Of a stretch of 10,453 bases of DNA, positions 1 to 6,917 are shown one piece after another (position 1 is the first letter of the stretch; each line of letters begins with the position of its first letter). Under the pieces are notes generated by a model. The model was not told the origin of the DNA and ran no database searches. It saw only the letters and a program-made list of their open reading frames with translations. The translations under genes were made by a program, and so were the position numbers. This DNA comes from Candidatus Acetothermia bacterium JdFR-50 (lineage in GTDB: Bacteria; Bipolaricaulota; Bipolaricaulia; Bipolaricaulales; Bipolaricaulaceae), in assembly GCA_002010365.1 (NCBI GenBank), contig MTNL01000071.1:1-10453 (forward strand), in the 5' to 3' direction.

Positions 1-620
1 GAGAGGATCCGGGCCTTGGCGGCGAAGTAGGCCCCTGTGGTCCCGTGGTGGTCCAGGTGATCCGGCGCGAAGTTGAGGAACACCGCCACGTCGGGGCGAA
101 ACACCTCCGTCCACTCGAGCTGATAGGAGCTCACCTCCAACACCCAGGGACGGCCCTGAATTTCCCGGACGGTAGCGATGGCGGGGGTGCCGATGTTCCC
201 TGCCATCACGGGCGATTTCCCCGCGGCGTTGAGGATCGCCCCGATGAGGGTAGTGGTCGTGGACTTCCCATTGGTGCCAGTGACGGCGATGACGTGAGAT
301 GGTCGGGCCAGCCTCCAGGCGACCTCGAGCTCGGAGAGCACTGGGATCCCCTGGCGGACCGCCTCTCGGAGCACCGGCTCGTGGGCGGGAACGCCAGGGC
401 TGGGGATGACGAGCTCACATTCCAAAACGGCCGCCGAGTGCCTCCCTTCCTCCCAAGGGACCCGGTGGCGGGAAAGGAAAGCCCTTTCTTCCTCGGTGAG
501 GGCACGCTTCTCGGAAAGAAAGAGGAAAAGGTCCAGCGACGAGAGGACCTCGACGAGGGCCCGACCCGTCCTCCCCAGGCCCAGGATCGCCACCCTCTCC
601 GCCGGGTAGGGCCACTTCAA
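1..620 (-). CDS. murD: UDP-N-acetylmuramoyl-L-alanine--D-glutamate ligase (MurD), N-terminal part, cut by the window edge
   Basis: MurD adds D-glutamate to UDP-MurNAc-L-Ala in cytoplasmic peptidoglycan precursor synthesis, using ATP. The 206 visible residues show a Rossmann-like start (VAILGLGRTG, 10-19), the Mur ligase ATP loop GTNGKST (115-121), GNIGTP (141-146), the MurD signature LEVSSYQL (161-168), NFAPDHLDHH (183-192), and Lys202 where the family has its carbamylated lysine. The rest of the central domain and the C-terminal domain lie beyond position 1; the family is usually about 450 residues. I chose a TTG start at 620. It overlaps the upstream stop as TTGA, and a GGAGGAGG Shine-Dalgarno sequence sits about 10 nt upstream, inside the end of the formimidoyltransferase gene. 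This implies translational coupling. No division/cell-wall cluster partners are visible, though they could lie beyond the left edge. Confidence 0.95.
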   Translation of the reverse strand, partial: MKWPYPAERVAILGLGRTGRALVEVLSSLDLFLFLSEKRALTEEERAFLSRHRVPWEEGRHSAAVLECELVIPSPGVPAHEPVLREAVRQGIPVLSELEVAWRLARPSHVIAVTGTNGKSTTTTLIGAILNAAGKSPVMAGNIGTPAIATVREIQGRPWVLEVSSYQLEWTEVFRPDVAVFLNFAPDHLDHHGTTGAYFAAKARIL

Positions 621-1528
621 CCCTTGAGGGCCTCCTCCAGGCGACGCTCGAACACCATCTGGGGCTCCAGCCGGGGGAGCTGGAGATAGTACTCCACTAC
701 CTGGTCCAGCGCCCCCTGGGGGACGAGGCCCACGATCTCCGACTCTACCACGGAGACCCCGTACCGGGCCGCCTCGCGGCGGATGAGCTCCAGCACCCGG
801 GGGATTGGGGTCTTCTTGTAGTTGGTGAGGTTCATGGAGACCTGTACCAACCCCCGTTCCTTGATCTCGAACCCCAAGGCCTTCACGTAGCGAAGGCCGC
901 CAGATGAACCTCGGATCGCGCGGGCGATGGCCTTAGCGATGCGTACGTCGTCCGTATTCAAGTAGACATTATAAGCGATAAGGAATTCCCGAGCTCCGAC
1001 CGCGACCACTCCCGCGGTGGGGTGAACTTCCGGTTCTCCGAAGTCCGGGGCCCAGGCGGGATCCTTTATCTTCTCGAAAAAACCCTCGAACTCGCCCTTG
1101 CGGATCGCCGCCAGGTCCTCCCGCTCGGGGCGGGTGGCGGAGTTGGCGTAGAGGTACACCGGCACCTGGAACCGCTCCCAGATCCCCTGTCCCACCTCGC
1201 GGGAGAGGATTACGCAATCCTCCATGGTCACACCGCGGACGGGGACAAAGGGAACTACATCCACCGCCCCCATGCGGGGGTGCTCCCCCCGGTGCTTGCG
1301 GAGGTCTATCCGAGGGAGGGCGGCAGCGAACAGGGCCATGACGGCGGCCTTCACCCCTTCCGGGGTGCCGGCGAAAGTGAAGACGCTGCGGTTGTGGTCC
1401 GGGTCGGACTCCACATCCAGGAGCTTTATCTCCGAAACCCTTTCCAGGGCCGCGGCCAAAGCCCGAATGGTCTCCTGGTTACGGCCCTCGGAGACGTTAG
1501 GAACGCACTCTACGATCTTCTCCCACAT
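617..1528 (-). CDS. ftcD: Glutamate formimidoyltransferase, stand-alone FT domain
   Basis: The family transfers the formimino group of N-formimino-L-glutamate to tetrahydrofolate, the last step of one histidine-degradation route. The 303 residues carry the hallmark VECVPNVSEGRN (6-17) and HRGEHPRMGAVD (79-90). His83 aligns with the catalytic His82 of the mammalian enzyme as I recall that sequence. The C-terminal FT subdomain follows, with ESEIVGLVP at about 264-272. The cyclodeaminase domain of the bifunctional animal enzyme is absent, as in many bacterial forms. The ATG at 1528 lies inside the end of fabZ, a 32-nt overlap, with GAGGGA just upstream, so the gene is probably co-translated. No other histidine-degradation gene is nearby. 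Some stand-alone FT proteins are known to recycle 5-formyltetrahydrofolate in place of 5-FCL, and that folate-repair role is an inferred alternative here. Confidence 0.93.
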   Translation of the reverse strand: MWEKIVECVPNVSEGRNQETIRALAAALERVSEIKLLDVESDPDHNRSVFTFAGTPEGVKAAVMALFAAALPRIDLRKHRGEHPRMGAVDVVPFVPVRGVTMEDCVILSREVGQGIWERFQVPVYLYANSATRPEREDLAAIRKGEFEGFFEKIKDPAWAPDFGEPEVHPTAGVVAVGAREFLIAYNVYLNTDDVRIAKAIARAIRGSSGGLRYVKALGFEIKERGLVQVSMNLTNYKKTPIPRVLELIRREAARYGVSVVESEIVGLVPQGALDQVVEYYLQLPRLEPQMVFERRLEEALKG

Positions 1529-1937
1529 CTTCCCTCACCACGAGGGTGATAAGGGCCTCGGCGGCGAGCTCCCCTTCCACCTCGGCCCTCACTTCAGCTT
1601 TGAGGACCGGTCCCCGGCGCCGGGCAACCACCGCGGTAAATATCAAAACGTCGCCGGGGACCACGGGGCGGTGGAACCTGGCGCGCTCCACCGCCCCGAG
1701 CACCGCGAGTTTTCCCGATTCCAAGAGGAGCCCTGCCGTCTGGGCCATCCCTTCCAGAATCATCGTCCCGGGCATGATGGAAGGAAAAGGGGGGCGGAAG
1801 TGTCCTTGAAAGTACGGCTCGTTCACGGTCACGCACTTCCGCGCCACTGCCTGCCCCTCTCCTCGCTCCAGGACCCGGTCGATGAGGAGGTAGGGATAAC
1901 CCACCGGCACTGACCGCTTGAGCTCCTCGAGGGTCAT
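1497..1937 (-). CDS. fabZ: 3-hydroxyacyl-[acyl-carrier-protein] dehydratase FabZ
   Basis: A hot-dog-fold dehydratase that removes water from 3-hydroxyacyl-ACP in type II fatty acid synthesis. The 146-residue length is normal. Visible motifs are YPYLLIDRVLE (14-24), NEPYFQGHF (39-47), MPGTMILEGMAQ (55-66) and FHRPVVPGDVL (88-98). The catalytic pair should be His46 and Glu62. Two features are unusual. His and Glu are 16 residues apart where the standard GHFPxxPxMPG pattern gives 14, because the loop reads GHFRPPFPSIMPG. The usual PHRYP near the N-terminus is PVGYP. The ATG at 1937 lies 2 nt after the skp stop. The sequence just upstream is pyrimidine-rich (CACCTCCTCCTAAAC) with no Shine-Dalgarno, so initiation probably relies on re-initiation. 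Its position after bamA and skp matches the order in diderm outer-membrane clusters. A related acyl-ACP or acyl-CoA dehydratase cannot be excluded. Confidence 0.9.
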   Translation of the reverse strand: MTLEELKRSVPVGYPYLLIDRVLERGEGQAVARKCVTVNEPYFQGHFRPPFPSIMPGTMILEGMAQTAGLLLESGKLAVLGAVERARFHRPVVPGDVLIFTAVVARRRGPVLKAEVRAEVEGELAAEALITLVVREDVGEDRRVRS

Positions 1938-1939
1938 GT

Positions 1940-2842
1940 TTAGGAGGAGGTGGCGAAGAGCTTCCAGAGGCGCTGCTCTACCAAGGGGCTGAGGTCATCC
2001 ACCGTCTCAGCGTTGCGGAAAACGAGCACGTCTTTGCGACGCAGCACGAGATCGTAGCCCTTCTCCTGGGCCACGGCTTGGGTCACCTCCACGATCTTTT
2101 GGGCGGCTATCTGGGTGAGGAGTTGGTCCAGCTGCTGGAACGCGCTCTGGAGCGCCTGATACTTGGCCATGAAGGCCTGCTCGTCCACTACCCCGAGCTT
2201 AGCCTCATCCAAAAGCTTTTGGATCTCATCCAAGGCCGGCGCGGCCTGTTCCCGGAGGTGCTCCAAGTCCGTCTTCAAATTCGCGAATCCAGGGGATGCG
2301 ATCATCTTGTCGAGCATGGACATATCCACGTTGTACTGCGCCTGGAGGAGCTCGACTTGCAGCACGTAGTACTGCATCTTGAACTCATCTTCCGCGATCT
2401 CCCCCTTGACCCGCCGGGACTGCAGCTCGGTGATGGCCCTCTTTTTCTCCTCCATCACCGCCCGCTCCGCCTGGACCTGGGGGATGAAAACCTTGATGAA
2501 GAGCGCATCGGCATCCACATACCCGAGCTTCAAGCCAGGCCCCCCGGTGATGTCGAGCCCGGCCACTTTCTGCTCCAGCCCCCCGATCCGGCCCTCGAGG
2601 TGGGAAAGCTTCCCTTCGAGCTGCGAGAGCTTTCCATCGAACTCCCCCACCTTCCCTTCCACGCTTTTTATTCGGCTCCCAAAAGCGGAAAACTCACCGA
2701 TCTTTGCCTCCAGGGCCTCCACCCGGGCCGTGAGCTCTTCGCTGGCGGAGCCCCCCTTCTGGGGGATGACGAACCCCGCCACCAACCCCCCTACGAACCC
2801 GGCCACCAGCGCAACCACGATCGCGTAACCGATTCCCTTCAT
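1940..2842 (-). CDS. skp: OmpH/Skp-like periplasmic chaperone with N-terminal membrane anchor and coiled coil
   Basis: Skp/OmpH proteins hold unfolded outer-membrane proteins in the periplasm on their way to BamA. At 300 residues this one is much longer than typical Skp (about 160). Residues 6-26 form a Gly/Ala/Val-rich hydrophobic segment (GFVGGLVAGFV) that reads as a transmembrane anchor or uncleaved signal. Residues 35-97 are a predicted coiled coil with five consecutive heptads of the form [L/F/V]-[E/D]-x-K/R-hydrophobic. The OmpH-like part begins at LGYVDADALF (106-115), continues as long charged helices, and ends with a conserved-looking segment (KIVEVTQAVAQEKGYDLVL, 249-267) typical of the OmpH C-terminal strand. 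The ATG at 2842 has a strong AAGGAGGT seven nt upstream. The 38-nt gap from bamA and the 2-nt gap to fabZ support the assignment. Exact chaperone function is inferred from family and context. Confidence 0.8.
   Translation of the reverse strand: MKGIGYAIVVALVAGFVGGLVAGFVIPQKGGSASEELTARVEALEAKIGEFSAFGSRIKSVEGKVGEFDGKLSQLEGKLSHLEGRIGGLEQKVAGLDITGGPGLKLGYVDADALFIKVFIPQVQAERAVMEEKKRAITELQSRRVKGEIAEDEFKMQYYVLQVELLQAQYNVDMSMLDKMIASPGFANLKTDLEHLREQAAPALDEIQKLLDEAKLGVVDEQAFMAKYQALQSAFQQLDQLLTQIAAQKIVEVTQAVAQEKGYDLVLRRKDVLVFRNAETVDDLSPLVEQRLWKLFATSS
2558..2662 (-). repeat. Five tandem 7-residue (21-nt) coiled-coil heptads inside the Skp-like gene
   Basis: Residues 61-95 of the Skp-like protein read VEGKVGE, FDGKLSQ, LEGKLSH, LEGRIGG and LEQKVAG. 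Each is one heptad with a hydrophobic residue at positions 1 and 5, an acidic residue at 2 and usually a base at 4. The protein repeat is clear, while the DNA copies have diverged, with GAAGGGAAG, GATGGAAAG and GAGGGCCGG in equivalent places. This indicates an old duplication held by selection for a coiled coil. Confidence 0.75.
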
Positions 2843-2847
2843 CCTCT

Positions 2848-2861
2848 TACCTCCTTAGGTA
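2848..2861 (-). promoter_or_regulatory. Shine-Dalgarno of skp inside a short inverted repeat
   Basis: On the minus strand the sequence TACCTAAGGAGGTA is a perfect 5-bp inverted repeat (TACCT/AGGTA) with a 4-nt loop. It contains the strong AAGGAGGT ribosome binding site of the Skp-like gene, seven nt before its ATG. The site decides the start. The stem is short and may not form in the cell, so any control by folding is speculative. Confidence 0.5.
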
Positions 2862-2880
2862 TTTTTGCCTTCGGACTTTT

Positions 2881-5034
2881 TCAGAAAATCGGGGCCCAGC
2901 CGAACTCGAACTGGGGCACCCAATTCCAGGACCGATCGCTGGGCCACGCGAGGTCAATGCGCATGAAACTCCCCATGATGCGGGCGGCGAGCTCGATCCC
3001 CACCGAGGCCTTCGTCTCCCGGTCAGCCAAGGAAAGGCCGAGGTCCCAGAAAAGGGCCACGTGGAAGCCCTGGGCCAACTCCATACGGAATTCGGTGTTG
3101 AGGAGGAGGATCCTATCGGTTTTCATAGGGGTCGCGGCGCCCCGCACCGAGTTCATCCCACCGAACTCGAACCGATACTCCTCGGGAAGGTCAATTCCCC
3201 ATCCGAACAGAAGCCTTTGCGCCAGGGCCCCACGAACCTTTCCCTCACCCCATCCGAAATCCATAGGGTGGAATCCCGCGAGCTCCACCTTGAGCGAGAG
3301 ATACCGCACTCCCGGGGCGAAGTCCCCTGCCTTCGCCAAGGAAAACCGCCCCAGGATCCCCCGGCGGGGGAAGAAAAACGGATCGTCCCGTGAGTCGTAG
3401 GTCAAGCCCGTCTCGATCACGTTCCGCGGCGGAAGCTCCTCCCCGTCCTTCCAACGAAGCTCCGAGGTGAACCCCAGATCGAGGTTCCACAGGTACGCTA
3501 TGGGATAAGAAAGGGATGCTTTCCCACCCAATGCGCGGGTTGGCTCCTGCAGCTTGTGATAACCCTCCATAGAGAACTTCTTCAGGAGGGAGATGGCATA
3601 TGAGGTCCAGCGGACACTCCAGGTGGTGACGGATTTGCCGGTGAGCCCGTGTTTCAACGAGAGGGAAAGATCGTTAGCGGAGCCCAGGATATTGCGTTGG
3701 GTGTATTCGAGATTTCCTACGATACCCCCGCTTTCGGGGGAGAAGCTGAACGATCCCCTGATATTGCCGAGCTTTTCGAGTTCCTTTACGGAAACGATCA
3801 GTACCAATTCCTCTCCTTCTCGCCTCGGTTGCAGGTTGACCTCGCTGAAATATCCCAGGGCTTTAAGGGCCTGTTGGGCCGCGAACAGACGGGATTGGGT
3901 GAGGTGCTCCCCTTCCCTCAAGCCTAGGACACGCCGAATCACCGATTCCTTGGTCCTGGTATTGCCCACCACCTGGATGCTGGAGATCACGCCTTCCAAT
4001 ACCTTTACCCGTAGGATACCGTCCTCGAGACCCGCCGGTATCAAGTCCACGAACATATACCCTTCCCGCATGTAATAATCAAACACGCCCCGCAGTGCCT
4101 TGAGGACTTCATAGTTGTTGACCTTTCCGGGAGGCAACGGACCGAGCTGGGCGGTGATCAGTTCGTTGGGAAAGGCGCTGATTCCCTCGAGCTCGATGCC
4201 CTTCAACACCGTAGGCTCGGACAGAAGGGTGCGCTCGGTAAGTTGCCAATGCAGATAAACGCCTTTTCCTTCTTCGTCCACCTGGGGTTGCAATTCCACG
4301 TCCCTGAAAAAGATCGAGGACAGTAACCGACGGTAACTTTCCCGAATCCGGGATAAACGCCCCACTTCTCCCACTGGGACCTGAACCAATGCGGCTGCCT
4401 CCTCTTCGGGCACCGTCACGAGCCCCGAGAAAAGATTTCCCAAAACCGGTAGGAACTGGAACTCGATGACCAACGTCGAACCCTCCGGCTCGGCGCGGGT
4501 AATCTGGACCGTGGCGATGTCGTTCTTGTCGCGGAGTTTCTCCAAGACCTTCTCCAAGGCCGCCCGGAGACTCTTGGCGTTGAGAACTTCTCCCTTTTTC
4601 ACTCCGTTTTCCTCTAGGGTATGGAGAATCTCGGTTTTGGAGACGTAGAGCTTTTGGGATAGCCAGCGGATAAGGAATGGTATAAGTCCGTCCTCGAACC
4701 CCGGGGATTCGGGGAATCCTCGGATCTCGATCTTCTCGATGAGGGGGAACTCCACCACATAGAAGCGCACCACCACCACATCGTCTTCCACCGAAAGCTC
4801 CGGCTTTACCTGGGTGAAATACCCCATCTCTTCCAGGGCTTTTACAGCGGATTTTACCGTCAGGGCATCGATGGTATCGCCCTCTTTGAACCCGATCGTC
4901 TTCATGATCTTGGCGGTGGGGACATGGAGGTTGCCGATGATCTCGATCCGACCCACGGTGAAAGGAGTTTGGGCAAGAAGACTTTCCCCCCCGAGGAAAA
5001 CAGCAAGCAACACAAACAAGAAAAGTCTCTTCAC
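2881..5034 (-). CDS. bamA: Outer-membrane protein assembly factor BamA (Omp85 family)
   Basis: BamA is the outer-membrane barrel that inserts other beta-barrel proteins. The 717 residues begin with a signal peptide (about 1-21: two basic residues, a long Leu/Phe/Val core, then SLLAQ). A POTRA series follows. POTRA-like units can be drawn at about 25-95, 97-195, 200-268, 275-348 and 349-418; the first and last two are convincing (e.g. IEIIGN, LEGISAFPNELI, IQVVGNTRTKESVIRRVLGL), the second and third divergent. The barrel spans about 425-717 and holds YDSRDDPFFFPRRG (546-559), the loop-6 motif GGMNSVRGA (625-633) and a terminal Phe typical of a beta-signal. The start is GTG at 5034, overlapping the comM stop as GTGA, with AAGGAGGG six nt upstream. 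It precedes the skp-like gene, its usual partner. TamA is a less likely alternative. Confidence 0.94.
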   Translation of the reverse strand: MKRLFLFVLLAVFLGGESLLAQTPFTVGRIEIIGNLHVPTAKIMKTIGFKEGDTIDALTVKSAVKALEEMGYFTQVKPELSVEDDVVVVRFYVVEFPLIEKIEIRGFPESPGFEDGLIPFLIRWLSQKLYVSKTEILHTLEENGVKKGEVLNAKSLRAALEKVLEKLRDKNDIATVQITRAEPEGSTLVIEFQFLPVLGNLFSGLVTVPEEEAAALVQVPVGEVGRLSRIRESYRRLLSSIFFRDVELQPQVDEEGKGVYLHWQLTERTLLSEPTVLKGIELEGISAFPNELITAQLGPLPPGKVNNYEVLKALRGVFDYYMREGYMFVDLIPAGLEDGILRVKVLEGVISSIQVVGNTRTKESVIRRVLGLREGEHLTQSRLFAAQQALKALGYFSEVNLQPRREGEELVLIVSVKELEKLGNIRGSFSFSPESGGIVGNLEYTQRNILGSANDLSLSLKHGLTGKSVTTWSVRWTSYAISLLKKFSMEGYHKLQEPTRALGGKASLSYPIAYLWNLDLGFTSELRWKDGEELPPRNVIETGLTYDSRDDPFFFPRRGILGRFSLAKAGDFAPGVRYLSLKVELAGFHPMDFGWGEGKVRGALAQRLLFGWGIDLPEEYRFEFGGMNSVRGAATPMKTDRILLLNTEFRMELAQGFHVALFWDLGLSLADRETKASVGIELAARIMGSFMRIDLAWPSDRSWNWVPQFEFGWAPIF

Positions 5035-6551
5035 GTCTCGCCCTCCTTCTGCGGCCGATATTGTAACGCCTCCGCGATGTGTTCAGGCCTTATGATATCG
5101 GCCTCTTCCAGGTCCGCAATGGTAAGGGATACTTTGAGGATTCGGGCATAGGCTCTGGCGGAGAGGCCATAGTGATCGATGGCCCGGGCGAGGAGGTTCC
5201 TCGCCTCCCGGGAAAGGACACAATGTCGCTTCACTTCCTTCAAGTTCATCTCGGAATTGGTGAGTGGAGCCCCGAAACGCTCCCGTTGCCTCTCCCTGGC
5301 TGCTCGCACCCTCTCCCGAACCACCTCCGATGGCTCCCCGTCCCCTTCTCCCAAGAGCTCTTCGCGGGAGAGGCGTGGCACCCGCACGAAGAGGTCTATT
5401 CGATCGAGGAAAGGTCCCGAGAGTTTGCGCCAGTACCTCTGGATCTCATGGGGGCGGCAACGGCAAGGACGTTGGGAATCTCCCAAGTATCCGCAAGGAC
5501 AGGGATTCATGGCGCCCACCAAAGTAAAAGATGCCGGGAATGTCACTGAAACCCCGGCGCGGGTGATGGTTATCCTCCGATCCTCTAAGGGTTGACGAAG
5601 GGTTTCCAGAACTTTTCTGTCGAACTCGGGAAGCTCGTCCAGGAAAAGCACCCCGTGATGGGCCAGTGTTATCTCCCCTGGAGTAGGGATCCCAGCTCCA
5701 CCTCCCACCATGCCCGCATAAGAGATGGTATGGTGGGGCGCTCGAAAAGGGCGCTCCCGCAACAAAGACACGCCCTGGGGGAGGAGACCGGCTACGGAGT
5801 AGATGCGGGTGACCTCCAGGGCTTCTTCCAGGGAAAGAGGCGGAAGGATCCCGGGAAGACAACGTGCTAAAAGCGATTTGCCCGTGCCCGGAGGCCCCAC
5901 CATGATGAGGTTGTGGCCGCCCGCGGCGGCGATCTCCAAAGCACGACGTGCGTGCAACTGTCCCTTCACCAACGCCAGATCGAGCCACGTCCGCGGCCCC
6001 CCGGCCTCGGGTATCCGATGGGGCAGGGGCCGTATCTCTTGGGCACCCGTGAGGAAGGCATAGGCGGTGCGGAGGTCGGGAATGGGGTAAACCGATAGTC
6101 CCTTGACCAAGGCAGCCTCAGGGGCCGAGTCGATGGAGACAAGCATACGTTCTATCCCGGCTTCCCTGGCGGCCAGGGCCACCGGGAGCACCCCCCTGAC
6201 CGGCCGAAGTTCGCCGTTTAAGGAAAGCTCCCCCAGGAAAACACATCCCAGAAGGCGTTCCTGCGGGATCTCACCCGCCGCCCCGAGCACCGCCACCGCC
6301 AACGCGAGATCGAGCCCAGCCCCCTCCTTCCGCAGGTCCGCGGGGGCCAGGTTCACGGTGATCCGGAGATCCGGGAAGGGGAGGCCGCTGTTTTTGAGGG
6401 CGGAACGGATGCGTTCCCGCGCCTCCGTCACCTCCTTGTCGGGGAGGCCCACGATGGATAGGCCGGGTATTCCCGGGGATACATCGCATTGGACCTCCAC
6501 CAAAACCGCTTCCACTCCGAAGGGCGTTCCGGACAAGACTTTGGCGAACAT
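5031..6551 (-). CDS. comM: ComM/YifB family Mg-chelatase-like AAA+ ATPase
   Basis: ComM is a hexameric AAA+ helicase that promotes branch migration during natural transformation; many members are annotated only as YifB or magnesium chelatase-like. Counting 506 residues from ATG at 6551, the N-terminal Lon-like (ChlI) domain occupies about 5-140 (PGIPGLSIVGLPDKEV, 27-42). The AAA+ Mg-chelatase domain follows with Walker A GPPGTGKS (219-226), the Walker B region LFLDELPEF (302-310), and a four-Cys cluster, NPCPCGYLGDSQRPCRC, with Cys at 351, 353, 363 and 365. A C-terminal lid domain runs to the end. A TTG at 6557 overlapping the yraN stop is the alternative start, but GGAAGGAG lies at ideal distance from the ATG. 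The length is typical and yraN-comM adjacency is common. The gene end overlaps bamA by 4 nt. Neither dprA nor rnhB, frequent neighbours, is present. Confidence 0.95.
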   Translation of the reverse strand: MFAKVLSGTPFGVEAVLVEVQCDVSPGIPGLSIVGLPDKEVTEARERIRSALKNSGLPFPDLRITVNLAPADLRKEGAGLDLALAVAVLGAAGEIPQERLLGCVFLGELSLNGELRPVRGVLPVALAAREAGIERMLVSIDSAPEAALVKGLSVYPIPDLRTAYAFLTGAQEIRPLPHRIPEAGGPRTWLDLALVKGQLHARRALEIAAAGGHNLIMVGPPGTGKSLLARCLPGILPPLSLEEALEVTRIYSVAGLLPQGVSLLRERPFRAPHHTISYAGMVGGGAGIPTPGEITLAHHGVLFLDELPEFDRKVLETLRQPLEDRRITITRAGVSVTFPASFTLVGAMNPCPCGYLGDSQRPCRCRPHEIQRYWRKLSGPFLDRIDLFVRVPRLSREELLGEGDGEPSEVVRERVRAARERQRERFGAPLTNSEMNLKEVKRHCVLSREARNLLARAIDHYGLSARAYARILKVSLTIADLEEADIIRPEHIAEALQYRPQKEGET

Positions 6552-6553
6552 CC

Positions 6554-6889
6554 TCAATCTCCTTCCATAAACGCTCCTTTGAGATGAGAGATCTCGCCGC
6601 CAAGCAGGAAAATCACATCGAACCTCACCGGCATCCTGCCCGTATTCGGACCCAAAAAGGCCTTGGCCGCCATGAGGATCTTTTCACGCTTGCGGGCATC
6701 CACCACCTCCGCCGGATGCCCGAATCCCGTGCCCGATCTGGCCTTGACCTCAACGAACACCAAAGTTGTCCCGTCTTTGGCGATGATATCCACCTCGCCG
6801 CCTCGCCAACGCCAGTTGCGGGCAACGATCAGATACCCAAGGGAACGGAGATACTCGCAGGCCTTTTTCTCTGCTTCCCTCCACTCCAC
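6554..6889 (-). CDS. yraN: YraN (UPF0102) family endonuclease-like protein
   Basis: This 111-residue protein matches the UPF0102/YraN family, predicted PD-(D/E)XK nuclease-fold proteins related to Holliday-junction resolvases, with no settled function. Evidence is the N-terminal helix pattern EYLRSLGYLIVARNWRWRGGEVDII (12-36; key residues Gly31, Glu32, Asp34), then VFVEVKARSG (44-53). Candidate catalytic residues are Glu32, Asp34, Glu47 and Lys49. The family-typical RFDVIF (89-94) and a closing HLKGAF are also present. The start is GTG at 6889, because an in-frame TAA lies four codons upstream. The nearest Shine-Dalgarno-like sequence, GGAGGG, is about 16 nt away and partly inside a small inverted repeat, so initiation may be weak or structured. 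The stop sits 2 nt before the comM ATG. A role in DNA uptake or repair is inferred from its partner. Confidence 0.9.
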   Translation of the reverse strand: MEWREAEKKACEYLRSLGYLIVARNWRWRGGEVDIIAKDGTTLVFVEVKARSGTGFGHPAEVVDARKREKILMAAKAFLGPNTGRMPVRFDVIFLLGGEISHLKGAFMEGD

Positions 6890-6890
6890 A

Positions 6891-6910
6891 AGGGAATGTT
6901 AGCGATCCCT
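6891..6910 (-). promoter_or_regulatory. Inverted repeat between the ribosome binding site and start of yraN
   Basis: On the minus strand AGGGA and TCCCT flank a 10-nt spacer, immediately before the yraN GTG. The left arm is part of GGAGGGA, the only Shine-Dalgarno-like sequence, which otherwise stands too far (about 16 nt) from the start. Folding would either hide the site or shorten the effective distance to the start. There is no following T-run, so it is not a terminator. The five-base arms could be chance. Confidence 0.3.
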
Positions 6911-6917
6911 CCATCCT

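Noticed and set aside
45..689. A 214-codon plus-strand open frame
   Set aside because: It is antisense to murD and the end of ftcD, both strongly supported by motifs.
1022..1549. Plus-strand open frames over ftcD and fabZ (also 1224-1913)
   Set aside because: They are shadows of two clearly coding minus-strand genes, with no family resemblance.
2862..2882. A CTTCGG tetraloop-like hairpin flanked by T-runs on the plus strand
   Set aside because: The stem is about three pairs with a mismatch, and no plus-strand gene precedes it. On the minus strand the flanks are A-runs, so it is not a terminator.
2078..3400. A 440-codon open frame on the plus strand
   Set aside because: It lies fully antisense to the Skp-like gene and bamA, spans their junction, and its protein has no recognisable motif. 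It is a high-G+C shadow frame.
6552..6557. TTG at 6557 as the comM start
   Set aside because: It overlaps the yraN stop like other starts here, but the GGAAGGAG site is spaced better for the ATG at 6551. The difference is two residues and is not certain.
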